Assembly: GCF_039541115.1 (NCBI RefSeq)
Contig: NZ_BAABFP010000002.1
Location: forward strand, 372,001 to 436,000
Reading direction: 5' to 3'
DNA from: Angustibacter luteus
GTDB lineage: Bacteria > Actinomycetota > Actinomycetes > Actinomycetales > Angustibacteraceae
Length of the DNA stretch: 64,000 bases
Shown here: piece after piece, positions 16,044 through 25,189 of the stretch
How the letters are laid out: each line of letters opens with the position of its first letter
Numbering within the stretch: position 1 is the stretch's first letter
Notes under the pieces: generated by a model
The model's database searches: none
Told to the model about the DNA's origin: nothing
The model's input: the letters and a program-made list of their open reading frames with translations, nothing else
Translations under genes and position numbers: made by a program

Positions 16044-16174
16044 GCGAGCTCCCCCCGGACCCCTTCGCCGCCGCCGACCACCGGTTCGAGCGCCGCTTCG
16101 CCGCCCGGGTACTCGTGGGGGTGTTCCTCACGCTGCTGGTCGTCGGCCTGCGACTGTGGCTCTACGGGCTCTGA
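16040..16174 (+). CDS. 44-aa single-pass membrane peptide, last gene of the glycan cassette
   Basis: The ATG at 16040 overlaps the GT2 stop by four bases. The peptide has an acidic N-terminus (MSELPPDPFAAADHRFERRF) and one transmembrane helix at about 22-42 (ARVLVGVFLTLLVVGLRLWL). Its size and coupling resemble small accessory subunits of polysaccharide synthases (for example PgaD/IcaD, although those have two helices). No homology is recognised. Its last 13 bases overlap the convergent SulP gene. The translational coupling makes me think it is real despite its size. Confidence 0.65.
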   Translation: MSELPPDPFAAADHRFERRFAARVLVGVFLTLLVVGLRLWLYGL

Positions 16175-17826
16175 CCCGGCCCGGCGTGCGCCCGGCGCAG
16201 CGCCTCGTCGACGCCGGCGAAGACGACGTCCCCGGCCGGCACGACGTTGTCCGGCCCGAGCCGCTCGAGCAGTCCGGTGGCGGCGAGCGAGTGCTGCAGC
16301 TCGTCATCCACACCGCACAGGATCAGCCGACCACCGCGCGACCGCAGCTGGTCCGCCCGCCGCGCCATCGACTTCAGGAACGTGGACGACGGCACGTCGG
16401 GCAGGATCCGCAGGCTCAGGATGATGACGACGCCGTCACCGTCCACCCGAGGCCACTGCTCCTCCATCCGGGACACCTCGGCGAACAGGCTGACGCCGAC
16501 GTAGTCGAGGACCACCACGTCGCCGTCACCCAGGCGCTGCGGCACGGGTACCAGTCGGTAGTGCCCGTCGCCGGTCGGCTCCAGCGCGCGCAGCCGGGCG
16601 TGCCGGGCCGCCTGCACGCAGAACAACAGCAGCGACAGAGCGGCGCCGATGATGATCGCGTCCTGCAGCGGGAGCTGCGTGGTGGCCAGGAACGTGACGA
16701 GCATCGCCAGCGCGGCCAACCACGACGTCTGCAGCACCATCCGGATGTCCGGCAGGCGGCCGACCACCAGGTCGATGCCGATGATGATGACCAGCCCGCC
16801 GATCACCGGCATCGGGATGAGCTCGGCCACGCTGCCGAACAGGACGACGACCAGCGCCAGCCACAGCCCGGCGAACACCCCGGCCCAACGGGTCCGGGCG
16901 CCCGCGCTGACCGCGACACCGGTGCGCGACAACGACCCGCCGGTGGGCAGGGCGCGGAAGAAGGCCCCGCCGAGGTTCGCCACGCCCTGGGCGACGAAGT
17001 CTCCTGACACGCTGCCGCGGGTGCCGTCCGGGTTGGGTACCGCGGATCCGATCCCGGCCGCCTGCGCGAGCGCCACCAGGGCCACCGCGCAGGCGCCGAA
17101 CGCCAGGTCCGGTGCCTGGGAGAACTCCGGCATCACCGGGGTGGGCAGGGAGTTCGGGATGCTGGAGATGCCGCGCACCAGGTCGACGTCCACGTCCAGC
17201 AGGGCGACTGCCGCGGTGACCACCGCGAGCGCGATCAGGGTGGCCAGCGACCGCAGCGGCCGGATCGCGTGCGCCACCGCCCAGACCGCGACGGTGGCCA
17301 GCGCCACCAGGGTGGGAGCCAGCTGCCAGTCGCCGACGTGCCACAGCCACTGCGCGATCTTGCCCAGGGTGTTGCTGGCCGTGGGGTGGTAGCCCGTGGC
17401 GTCACCCACCACACCGGCGATGATCTGCAGCGCGATCCCGGTGGTGAAGCCGGTCATCACGGCGTTGGACACGAAGCTCATCAGCGAACCCATGCGCAGG
17501 AGGCCGAAGACGGTCATCGCGAGACCCACCATCAGCGTGAGCATCTCGACGGTGGCGAGCTTCGAGGGGTCCAGCCCGGCCTCGGCGATGACCGAGTGGG
17601 ACGAGAGCGCGATCGCGCTGGTCAGCGTGGTGGTCATCAGCACCGTGCGAGCCAGCAGCGACCCGAGGACCGTCGGCACCATGCCGGAGTAGAGGCCCAG
17701 CACCGGGTTGAAGCCACCGATATTGGCATAGGCCATGCCCTCGGGGATGCTGAACAGGCCGGTCACGAGGCCGGACACCACGTCCTTGGGCGAGGGCTTC
17801 CCCCAGGGCTGCTTGGCGGTACTCAC
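16162..17826 (-). CDS. SulP-family anion permease with STAS domain (first copy)
   Basis: I start it at the GTG at 17826 (STAKQPWGKPSPKDVVSGL), 554 aa; a much longer frame runs into the upstream FUSC gene and is rejected. The transporter core carries IPEGMAYANIGGFNPVLGLY, the SulP TM1-loop signature, and about 12 helices. The STAS domain begins near residue 425 (GDVVVLDYVGVSLFAEVSRM) and has the Asp and Ser/Thr patterns of the anti-sigma-antagonist fold. SulP proteins move sulfate, bicarbonate or other anions. It follows the FUSC gene by 7 nt, so the two form an operon. Confidence 0.88.
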   Translation of the reverse strand: MSTAKQPWGKPSPKDVVSGLVTGLFSIPEGMAYANIGGFNPVLGLYSGMVPTVLGSLLARTVLMTTTLTSAIALSSHSVIAEAGLDPSKLATVEMLTLMVGLAMTVFGLLRMGSLMSFVSNAVMTGFTTGIALQIIAGVVGDATGYHPTASNTLGKIAQWLWHVGDWQLAPTLVALATVAVWAVAHAIRPLRSLATLIALAVVTAAVALLDVDVDLVRGISSIPNSLPTPVMPEFSQAPDLAFGACAVALVALAQAAGIGSAVPNPDGTRGSVSGDFVAQGVANLGGAFFRALPTGGSLSRTGVAVSAGARTRWAGVFAGLWLALVVVLFGSVAELIPMPVIGGLVIIIGIDLVVGRLPDIRMVLQTSWLAALAMLVTFLATTQLPLQDAIIIGAALSLLLFCVQAARHARLRALEPTGDGHYRLVPVPQRLGDGDVVVLDYVGVSLFAEVSRMEEQWPRVDGDGVVIILSLRILPDVPSSTFLKSMARRADQLRSRGGRLILCGVDDELQHSLAATGLLERLGPDNVVPAGDVVFAGVDEALRRAHAGPGQSP

Positions 17827-17833
17827 GGCGCGC

Positions 17834-18853
17834 TCACGGCGCTGCCTCGGCCGCTGCCGCCCGCCGGCGGGCCCGTGCAGCCGGCACCAGCAGGCCGAAC
17901 ACGAACGCCAGCGCCACCCCCAGCACGGTCTCCCCGACGCGCTCCCAGAAGCGATGGCTCGCGTCCTGCGGGTCGCCGACGAGCAGCATGAGGAACACCA
18001 GCAGGGTGTTGAACCCGCCGGCCAAGTACCAGCGGCTGCCGTTCGTCCCGGCGGAGGCGGCGAGGTCGACGAGGACGACGAGCCCGATGACCCACCCCGG
18101 CGCACCGGCCAGCACGAGGAAGCAGGCGACCACCGCACCCAAGGTCACCGAGACCACCCGGTCCACGCCACGCATCCGCAGCATCGTGGGGTTGGGTCGC
18201 ATCACCAGCGCGCATGCGCCGGCCGCCCAGCCGACGTGCTCGAGATCGAGGGCGAAGCCGATCGTCGCGGCGATCCCGACAGCCAGCCCGAGGCGGACGC
18301 CGTAGTCCAGCATCATCGCGCGGCTCGGCCTGGGTGGCGGCGCGACGGGTGCGGCCCCCGCGGCGGCCGGCACGGGCCAGAGCAGGGAGATGACGAACGC
18401 GTAGACCGAGCCGACCCCGATGAGGACGGCGAAGGAGGCCGCATCGCCGAGGTCCTCGTAGCTGAGCCCGATCGCCAGCACCGGCACGACGAGGCCGAGC
18501 AGGACATTGCCCGCCGGGCTGCGCGCCACCACCAGCGAGGCGCCGACCGCCACGGCGAAGAGGACGACCACGGCGGCGACCGGAAACGCCGCCAGCACCG
18601 CTCCGACGAACAGGGCGACACCGACCGTGAGGTCGAGCCCGAGGTTGCGGACCCGGGCGCGGCGGGTGTCGGCGAGGCCGGTCACCGCGGCCGCCAGCAC
18701 GCCGACGGCGAGGGCCGCACCCTTGCTCGGGTCGCCGACGCACACCACCGCGGCCGGCAGCGCCAGCACGACCCCGAGGAGCGCCTTTCGCGTCGTCCAG
18801 ACCACCGCGGGCGGAGGCGACGGCGGGTGGACGGCGGTCGCCGGGTCGCTCAC
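17834..18853 (-). CDS. FUSC-like (aromatic acid exporter type) membrane protein
   Basis: The GTG at 18853 follows a gggaggg and gives 339 aa. It has two hydrophobic blocks of about five helices each (about 20-155 and 180-320) separated by a Pro/Ala-rich linker, the duplicated layout of FUSC/YccS-type proteins. The second block contains LEHVGWAAGACALVMRP, reminiscent of the FUSC_2 motif. Members export aromatic carboxylates or have unknown roles. It is upstream of, and probably cotranscribed with, SulP copy one, and is divergent from SulP copy two (112-nt gap). The family assignment is moderate. Confidence 0.7.
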   Translation of the reverse strand: MSDPATAVHPPSPPPAVVWTTRKALLGVVLALPAAVVCVGDPSKGAALAVGVLAAAVTGLADTRRARVRNLGLDLTVGVALFVGAVLAAFPVAAVVVLFAVAVGASLVVARSPAGNVLLGLVVPVLAIGLSYEDLGDAASFAVLIGVGSVYAFVISLLWPVPAAAGAAPVAPPPRPSRAMMLDYGVRLGLAVGIAATIGFALDLEHVGWAAGACALVMRPNPTMLRMRGVDRVVSVTLGAVVACFLVLAGAPGWVIGLVVLVDLAASAGTNGSRWYLAGGFNTLLVFLMLLVGDPQDASHRFWERVGETVLGVALAFVFGLLVPAARARRRAAAAEAAP

Positions 18854-18964
18854 GACGCAGCCCTCCCTTCGTGCGGCCGGATCAGCATGACCCCGGCCGC
18901 GAACGGGCCACGTCACCCGACTCGGGTGAGACCAGTTGGACGAGTCCGGCGCACAATCGCCCTC

Positions 18965-20674
18965 ATGCTGCCCACCCGCACCACGTACCAGCGCAGCTTC
19001 GTGCGCGCCGACGTGGTGGCCGGGTTGACGGTCTGGGCCGTGCTCATCCCCGAGTCGCTGGCCTACGCCACGATCGCGGGTGTCTCGCCCGTAGTCGGCC
19101 TGTACGCCGCGGTGCCTGCCCTCGTGCTCTACGGGCTGATCGGCTCGTCGCGACATCTGGTCGTGGCGACGATGTCCGCCACCGCGACGCTCTCAGCGAG
19201 CATCGTCGCCGACTACACGATCCACTCGCCGGACAAGTTCGTCGTGGTCACGGCGGCGCTGGCGATCACCACCGGCTTGCTCGGCCTGCTGGCCGGCGTC
19301 CTGCGGCTGGGCTTCCTCGCCTCGTTCATCTCCGAGCCCGTGCTCAAGGGCTTCATCGTGGGACTGGCGCTGACCATCCTGATCGGGCAGGTCCCGAAGC
19401 TGCTCGGGGTGCCGAAGGGTGAGGGCGACTTCTTCGAGCAGCTGTGGGACCTCGTCCGGCACCTCGGCGACGTCGACGGGCTCACGGTCCTCGTCGGCGG
19501 CCTCAGCCTGTTCGCCGTCCTGGCGCTGCGCCGCTGGCTGCCGCTCGTCCCGGGCTCACTGGTCGTCGTGCTGGCGGCCATCGCCGCGGTGGCGATCTGG
19601 AACCTGGACGCGGACGGCCTGGCCATCGTGGGACCGATCACCTCGGGTCTGCCCGAGGTCGGACTACCGTCGGGAGTATCCGCGAAGGAGTACCTGGACC
19701 TGGCAGCGAGCGCCGTCGGGGTGCTGCTGATCGGGTACGCCGAGGGACTGGGGGCGGCCAAGACGTACGCCGTGCGCGACGGGTACGACATCGACGCGAA
19801 CCGCGAGCTCCTCGGTCTGGGAGCGGCGAACCTCGGCGCCGGACTGGCGTCGGGCATGGTGGTCAACGGCAGCCTCTCCAAGACCGCGGTGAACGGCGGC
19901 GCCGGTGCCAGGTCGCAGCTGTCCGGGCTGACCGTGGCGGTCCTGACGGTCATCACGCTGCTGTTCCTGACCGGGTTGTTCGAGAACCTGCCGGAGGCGA
20001 CGCTGGCGGCCGTCGTCATCGCCGCCGTCATCGAGCTCGTCGACATCCCCGCGCTGCGCCGGCTGTACGGGGTCTGGTCGAGCAGCCTGGCCTCCGTCTA
20101 CGGCTGGGGCACCCGGGTCGACTTCATCGCCGCCATCGCGGCGATGCTCGGCGTCCTGGTCTTCGACACCCTCCCGGGCCTGTTCATCGGCATCGGGGTG
20201 TCGATCCTGCTGCTGCTGTACCGCAGCACCCAGCCGCACGTGGCGCGGCTGACCCGGTCGGCGTCCGACACGTGGGTCGACGTGGAGCGGCACCCCGACC
20301 TGCCCGTCGACCAGCGGGTCGTCGTGGTCCGGGTCGAGGCCTCCCTGCTGTTCGTGAACGCCGACCACATCCGCAGCCGGATCCGCGCGATGGCCACCGA
20401 CCAGGTGCGGCTGGTGGTGCTGGACGCCGAGACCACCCCGGCGATAGACGTGACGGCGACGGAGATGCTGGCGACGCTCGCCCGGGACCTGGAGCGCACC
20501 GACATCCGGTTCGCGCTCGCGCACGGCATCGGGCAGACCCGGGACGTGCTGCGCACCGCCGGCGCCGACGACGTCGCACTGACCGGCTACACCTCCGTGG
20601 ACGAGGCGATCGCCGCGCTCGAGCCACCGATTTCGACCGAACCCGAGCACCCCGACCAGCCACCTGCACCATGA
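18965..20674 (+). CDS. SulP-family anion permease with STAS domain (second copy)
   Basis: The ATG at 18965 gives 569 aa; upstream extension would be antisense to the FUSC gene. The N-terminal signature AVLIPESLAYATIAGVSPVVGLY marks TM1 and TM2 of a SulP transporter. NGSLSKTAVNGGAGARSQ matches the conserved substrate-site loop. A C-terminal STAS domain begins near residue 455 (DQRVVVVRVEASLLFVNADHI) with DVTATEML near the usual phosphorylation-site position. It lies 56 nt upstream of an arylsulfatase gene on the same strand, which makes sulfate the most likely cargo. It is only moderately similar in text to the first copy, so the two are not a recent duplication. Confidence 0.9.
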   Translation: MLPTRTTYQRSFVRADVVAGLTVWAVLIPESLAYATIAGVSPVVGLYAAVPALVLYGLIGSSRHLVVATMSATATLSASIVADYTIHSPDKFVVVTAALAITTGLLGLLAGVLRLGFLASFISEPVLKGFIVGLALTILIGQVPKLLGVPKGEGDFFEQLWDLVRHLGDVDGLTVLVGGLSLFAVLALRRWLPLVPGSLVVVLAAIAAVAIWNLDADGLAIVGPITSGLPEVGLPSGVSAKEYLDLAASAVGVLLIGYAEGLGAAKTYAVRDGYDIDANRELLGLGAANLGAGLASGMVVNGSLSKTAVNGGAGARSQLSGLTVAVLTVITLLFLTGLFENLPEATLAAVVIAAVIELVDIPALRRLYGVWSSSLASVYGWGTRVDFIAAIAAMLGVLVFDTLPGLFIGIGVSILLLLYRSTQPHVARLTRSASDTWVDVERHPDLPVDQRVVVVRVEASLLFVNADHIRSRIRAMATDQVRLVVLDAETTPAIDVTATEMLATLARDLERTDIRFALAHGIGQTRDVLRTAGADDVALTGYTSVDEAIAALEPPISTEPEHPDQPPAP

Positions 20675-20730
20675 CCGGCTTCACCGACGACCGAGGGGCC
20701 GGACCTCGGCCCGAACAGGGGACATGACCG

Positions 20731-23082
20731 ATGGCACATAAGGACCGCAGCACCAGCCTCCCGCTCCCGGACCAGCCGTTCAGCGGGCCGATGTCCTACG
20801 ACGCCAAGCACATGGACACCAAGCTCCCGCCGATCACCGCCAAGCGGCCGCCGCAGGGCGCGCCGAACGTGCTGGTGATCCTGCTGGACGACGTCGGCTT
20901 CGGCGCCTCCAGCGCGTTCGGCGGGCCGGTGACGATGCCGACGGCGGAGCGGCTGGCCGGGGAGGGACTGCGGTACACCCGGTTCCACACGACCGCGATC
21001 TGCTCGCCGACCCGGGCCGCCCTGCTGTCGGGCCGCAACCACCACCAGGTCGGCATGGGGCACATCACCGAGACGGCGACGCCGTCGCCCGGCTACCGCA
21101 GCACCCGCCCGAACTCGACGACACCGCTGCCGGAGATCCTGCGGCAGAACGGGTACAACACCGCCCAGTTCGGCAAGTGCCACGAGGTGCCGGTGTGGGA
21201 GTCCGGCCCGACCGGCCCGTTCGACCACTGGCCGGCGTTCTCCGGCTTCGAGCGCTTCTACGGCTTCATCGGCGGCGAGACGAACCAGTGGACGCCAGCC
21301 CTGGTCGACGGCGTGACCGCCGTCGAGGCGCCGGACGTCGACGGCTACCACCTCATGCCCGACCTGGCGGACAAGGCGATCGAGTACATCCGGCAGCAGA
21401 AGAGCCTGACCCCGGACAAGCCGTTCTTCACCTACTTCGCGCCCGGCGCGACGCACACCCCGCACCACGTCCCGCAGGAGTGGATCGAGCGCTGGCGCGG
21501 CACGTTCGACCAGGGCTGGGACCAGCTGCGCGAGGAGACGTTCGCCCGGCAGAAGGAGCTCGGCGTCATCGCGGCGGACTGCGACCTGACCGAGCGGTCG
21601 GAGGGCATCAAGGCCTGGGCCGACGTCGACGACGACGTGAAGCCGATCCTGAGCCGGCAGATGGAGGTCTACGCCGCGTTCCTGGAGTACGCGGACCACC
21701 ACACCGGCCGGGTCATCGACGCCCTGGAGGACCTGGGCATCCTGGACGACACGCTCATCTACTACATCATCGGCGACAACGGCGCCTCGGCCGAGGGCGG
21801 CGCCGAGGGCACGTTCATGATCACCACGACCGCCAACGGCGGTGCGGACCTGCAGACCGTCGAGTTCTGGAACGAGCACCTGGACCAGCTGGGCGGCCCG
21901 CACGCCTACAACCACTACGCCTTCGGCTGGGCGCACGCGCTCTGCACGCCGTACCAGTGGACCAAGCAGGTCGCCTCGCACTACGGCGGCACCCGCAACG
22001 GGACGATCGTGCACTGGCCGGCGAAGATCACCGCCAAGGGCGAGGTCCGCCACCAGTGGCACCACGTGATCGACGTCGCGCCGACGATCCTCGAGCTGGC
22101 CGACATCGCCGAACCGCACACCGTCAACGGGGTCACCCAGATCCCGATCCAAGGTGTCTCGATGGCCTACTCGTTCAACGACTCCGACGCCGAGGACCGG
22201 CACGTCACGCAGTACTTCGAGATGATGGGCAACCGCGGGATCTACCACCAGGGCTGGTCGGCGTGCACCCTGCACCGCAGCCCCTTCGACCTGCTGGCCA
22301 CCGCGCACCCGTTCGACGCCGACAACTGGGAGCTGTACGACACGACCAAGGACTGGTCCCAGGCGCACGACCTGTCGAAGGAGATGCCGGAGAAGCTGGC
22401 CGAGCTGCAGCAGCTGTGGCTGATCGAAGCGGTGCGACACAACGTGCTGCCGATGGACGATCGCGGCGCCGAGCGGATGAACCCGGTGATCGCCGGCCGC
22501 CCGACCCTGGTCGAGGGGACCAGCCTGCGGCTGTACCCGGGCATGACCCGGCTGAACGAGAACGTCGCGCTGAGCGTGAAGAACCGGTCGTACTCGGTGA
22601 CCGCCGAGATCGACGTCCCGGAGTCCGGCGTGGACGGGGCGATCGTCGTCCAGGGTGGGCGCACCGGCGGGTGGGGACTGGTGGCGACCGAGGGCAGGCT
22701 CGCGTACCACTACAACTTCTGCGGGCTGATCGCGACGACCGTCGTCGCCGACGCGGCGCTGCCCACCGGCACCCACCAGGTGCGGGCGGAGTTCGCGTAC
22801 GACGGCGGCGGGATCGGCCGGGGCGGGGACGTGACGCTGTACGTCGACGGCGAGCCCGCGGGCGGCGGCCGGGTCGAGAAGACCCACCCGATGTACTTCT
22901 CGTTCGACGAGGGCATGGATCTCGGGCTGGACTCGGGGATGCCTGTGTTCGAGGGGTACACCACGCCGAAGGGCGCGTTCACCGGCACGATCGCCTGGGG
23001 TCAGGTCGACCTCGGCGACGACGACCACAGCCACCTCATCGACCCGGAGGCGCACCTCGCCGCCGCCATGCTGCACCAGTAG
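20731..23082 (+). CDS. Large type I arylsulfatase
   Basis: The ATG at 20731 gives 783 aa, matching the long cytosolic actinobacterial sulfatases (AtsD/AtsB class, about 785 aa) rather than the 540-aa Pseudomonas enzyme. DDVGFG (about 53-58) supplies the metal-binding Asp pair, and CSPTR at 91-95 is the formylglycine site, with Cys91 to be oxidised. GRNHHQVG follows and GDNGASAEGG supplies further metal ligands. No signal peptide is seen. It hydrolyses sulfate esters; the true substrate is not evident. A formylglycine-generating enzyme must be encoded elsewhere. It follows SulP copy two; a small stem (CCGAGG with CCTCGG, 20691-20709) sits in the gap. Confidence 0.92.
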   Translation: MAHKDRSTSLPLPDQPFSGPMSYDAKHMDTKLPPITAKRPPQGAPNVLVILLDDVGFGASSAFGGPVTMPTAERLAGEGLRYTRFHTTAICSPTRAALLSGRNHHQVGMGHITETATPSPGYRSTRPNSTTPLPEILRQNGYNTAQFGKCHEVPVWESGPTGPFDHWPAFSGFERFYGFIGGETNQWTPALVDGVTAVEAPDVDGYHLMPDLADKAIEYIRQQKSLTPDKPFFTYFAPGATHTPHHVPQEWIERWRGTFDQGWDQLREETFARQKELGVIAADCDLTERSEGIKAWADVDDDVKPILSRQMEVYAAFLEYADHHTGRVIDALEDLGILDDTLIYYIIGDNGASAEGGAEGTFMITTTANGGADLQTVEFWNEHLDQLGGPHAYNHYAFGWAHALCTPYQWTKQVASHYGGTRNGTIVHWPAKITAKGEVRHQWHHVIDVAPTILELADIAEPHTVNGVTQIPIQGVSMAYSFNDSDAEDRHVTQYFEMMGNRGIYHQGWSACTLHRSPFDLLATAHPFDADNWELYDTTKDWSQAHDLSKEMPEKLAELQQLWLIEAVRHNVLPMDDRGAERMNPVIAGRPTLVEGTSLRLYPGMTRLNENVALSVKNRSYSVTAEIDVPESGVDGAIVVQGGRTGGWGLVATEGRLAYHYNFCGLIATTVVADAALPTGTHQVRAEFAYDGGGIGRGGDVTLYVDGEPAGGGRVEKTHPMYFSFDEGMDLGLDSGMPVFEGYTTPKGAFTGTIAWGQVDLGDDDHSHLIDPEAHLAAAMLHQ

Positions 23083-23084
23083 CG

Positions 23085-24470
23085 CTATCGGGCGCCGTTC
23101 GCTCCGACGGCGCTGTCCCCCACCGCCGCGGCCTCGGTGCGGGCGTAGCGGCCGATCAGCGGCAGTGTCGCCGCGACCAGCAGCGCGGGCACGAGCGAGA
23201 AGCCGATCGCGATCCCGTTCAGGGCGGCCCCGCCCTGCCGCACCGGCTCGTCGAACGTCGACGAGGCGAAGCCGGTGAAGGCCAGGACGAGCGCGAAGAC
23301 CCCGGGCCCGACCGCGAAGGCCGCGGTCTCCAGTGCGGCGAAGGCACCGGAGAACACGCCCGCCTGCTGCTGCCCGGTGCGCTCGGCGTCGACCAGGATC
23401 GTGTCCGGCAGCAGCGCGAACGGGAGCATCTGCTGGCCACCGAAGGCCACGCCCATGAGCAGCACCAGGCCCAGGACCAGCGCGACGCCCCCCGACAGCA
23501 CCGCCGGCAGCAGCGCCAGGCACACCACGGCCAGCCCGGCGGTGCAGAGCCGGTAGCAGCGCACCTTGCCGATCCGGCCGGCCAGCCTGGCCCACAGGGG
23601 CACCGCGACGATCCCCGGCGCGACCAGTGCGACGAACAGCAGCGACGTCAGCCCGTAGTCGTCGAGCCGGTACGTCGCGACGTACGCGACCGCCGCCTGC
23701 ATCATCGCGATGCCGAGCACCTGCGGCACGTAGCAGGCCGCCAGCAGCACGAAGGCGCGGTTGCCGCGGGCCTGCGCGAGCGTTCCGCGCAGCCCCAGCT
23801 GCTGCTGGCCGCCCCGCGAGGGCACCCACCGGGTGGACCGGGTGGCCACGAGCAGCGCGACGAACGCCACCGCCCCCATCGCCACGCCCATCAGCAGGTG
23901 CCCCGGGTGCCCGCCCCCGCCGGCGGTGATGAGCAGCGGCGCCAGCCCGCCGCCGAGCAGGATGCCCAGGGTCAGCGCGACGATCCGCCAGCTCATCACC
24001 CGGGTGCGCTCCCCGGCGTCCGCGGACATCTCGGTGGGCAGCGACACGTACGGCACCTGGAAGAACGCGAACGCCGTCGCCGCCAGCAGGTACGCGCCGA
24101 GCACCCAGAGCAGCCCGGCCGTGCCGTCGGCCGGGCTGGCGAACATCACCGCGAACCCCACCGGCAGGGTGCAGGTGCCGACCAGCAGGAGCCGGGTCCG
24201 GTGGCCGGTGCGGCCGGCCTCGCGGTCGCTCCACAGGCCGACCACCGGGTTGAACAGCACGTCCCACGCCTTGGGCAGGACGACGACGACGCCGGCGGCA
24301 GCCGCTGGAACCCCCAGCGTGTCGGTGAGGTAGAACAGGAGGAGCAGCCCGGGCACCGTCGAGAACAGCGCCGTGCCCACGCTGCCCACGGCGAAGCCGG
24401 CCAGCCGGGTGCGCGGCACGGACGTCGCCACCGGGGTGGTCGACCGGCTGGTGGACTGGTCGCCGGCCAT
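23085..24470 (-). CDS. GPH-type (glycoside-pentoside-hexuronide:cation symporter) MFS transporter
   Basis: The ATG at 24470 has aggagg four bases upstream and gives 461 aa. The sequence shows the GPH/MelB hallmarks PKAWDVLFNPVVGLWSDR (loop with the cation-site Asp), TGHRTR and PTEMSADAGERTRVMSWR, over 12 helices. Such carriers import glycosides, hexuronides or sulfated sugars with Na+ or H+. It is convergent with the arylsulfatase (2 nt apart) and divergent from a TetR gene. Import of a sulfated sugar or steroid for the sulfatase is an attractive but unproven role. Confidence 0.88.
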   Translation of the reverse strand: MAGDQSTSRSTTPVATSVPRTRLAGFAVGSVGTALFSTVPGLLLLFYLTDTLGVPAAAAGVVVVLPKAWDVLFNPVVGLWSDREAGRTGHRTRLLLVGTCTLPVGFAVMFASPADGTAGLLWVLGAYLLAATAFAFFQVPYVSLPTEMSADAGERTRVMSWRIVALTLGILLGGGLAPLLITAGGGGHPGHLLMGVAMGAVAFVALLVATRSTRWVPSRGGQQQLGLRGTLAQARGNRAFVLLAACYVPQVLGIAMMQAAVAYVATYRLDDYGLTSLLFVALVAPGIVAVPLWARLAGRIGKVRCYRLCTAGLAVVCLALLPAVLSGGVALVLGLVLLMGVAFGGQQMLPFALLPDTILVDAERTGQQQAGVFSGAFAALETAAFAVGPGVFALVLAFTGFASSTFDEPVRQGGAALNGIAIGFSLVPALLVAATLPLIGRYARTEAAAVGDSAVGANGAR

Positions 24471-24538
24471 CGGCCTCCTGTCCGGCTCGTCGTGGAAGAG
24501 TGTCGGTGCAGCGGATCACACGTTAGGGGTAGTGCTCG

Positions 24539-25171
24539 ATGTCGGACGACGACCTGCCGGCCTTTCGCCGGCAGCCGGGTCAGCAGCGCAGCCGTGACCG
24601 CGTCGAGCACATCCTGGACGTCGCCGCCGAGCTCATCGTGCGTGACGGCATCGACGCGACGTCCATGAGCGCCCTGGCCAAGGCCGCGAAGGTGTCCCTC
24701 CCGTCGATCTACCGCTACTTCCCGAACAAGCAGGCGATCCTCCACACCCTGCTGGAACGCACGGCCCAGCGGGTGCGCGCGATGGTGCTGGCCTCGGTCG
24801 GTGACGTCGGGTCGACCCAGGACGCGCTGGCCGGGATGACCGTGGCCATGCGCGCCTACTGGCAGCTGTTCCGGGACGACCCGACGTTCGCCGGCATCTG
24901 GGCCGCGGCCGCCTCCGTGCCCGCGCTGGTGCAGCAGGACCTGGAGGACACCCGGCTGACCGGCGGGATGCTGGCCGAGGCGGTCCGGGACATCGTGCCC
25001 GCCGACCGCGCCGAGCACCTCGACGTCATCGGCTACATGTGCGTCTCGCTCGCGACGTCGAGCGTGCGGCTGGCCGCACAGCTGCCCGACGCGGACGCCG
25101 AGGTCGTCATCACGACCATGACGGACCGCATCCTGCCGGCCGCACTGGGGCTGCCGCCGCGCACCGACTAG
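24539..25171 (+). CDS. TetR-family transcriptional regulator
   Basis: The ATG at 24539 gives 210 aa. The HTH spans about 22-62: RVEHILDVAAELIVRDGIDA, then MSALAKAAKVSLPSIYRYFPNKQAIL, a textbook TetR motif. The C-terminal helices (80-205) form the ligand and dimer domain. It is divergent from the GPH transporter with only 68 nt between starts, so it very probably controls that transporter and itself. No perfect dyad was found by eye in the gap. Confidence 0.92.
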   Translation: MSDDDLPAFRRQPGQQRSRDRVEHILDVAAELIVRDGIDATSMSALAKAAKVSLPSIYRYFPNKQAILHTLLERTAQRVRAMVLASVGDVGSTQDALAGMTVAMRAYWQLFRDDPTFAGIWAAAASVPALVQQDLEDTRLTGGMLAEAVRDIVPADRAEHLDVIGYMCVSLATSSVRLAAQLPDADAEVVITTMTDRILPAALGLPPRTD

Positions 25172-25189
25172 GACGGCTAGGGGCGCAGC

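Noticed and set aside
20587-24519. A 1310-codon open frame on the minus strand
   Set aside because: It runs antisense through the arylsulfatase and SulP genes with no domains and arginine/valine/glycine-rich low-complexity translation. It is a GC-rich shadow frame.
21177-24668. A 1163-codon open frame on the plus strand
   Set aside because: It overlaps the sulfatase in another frame and the GPH gene in antisense; the translation has no family signature.
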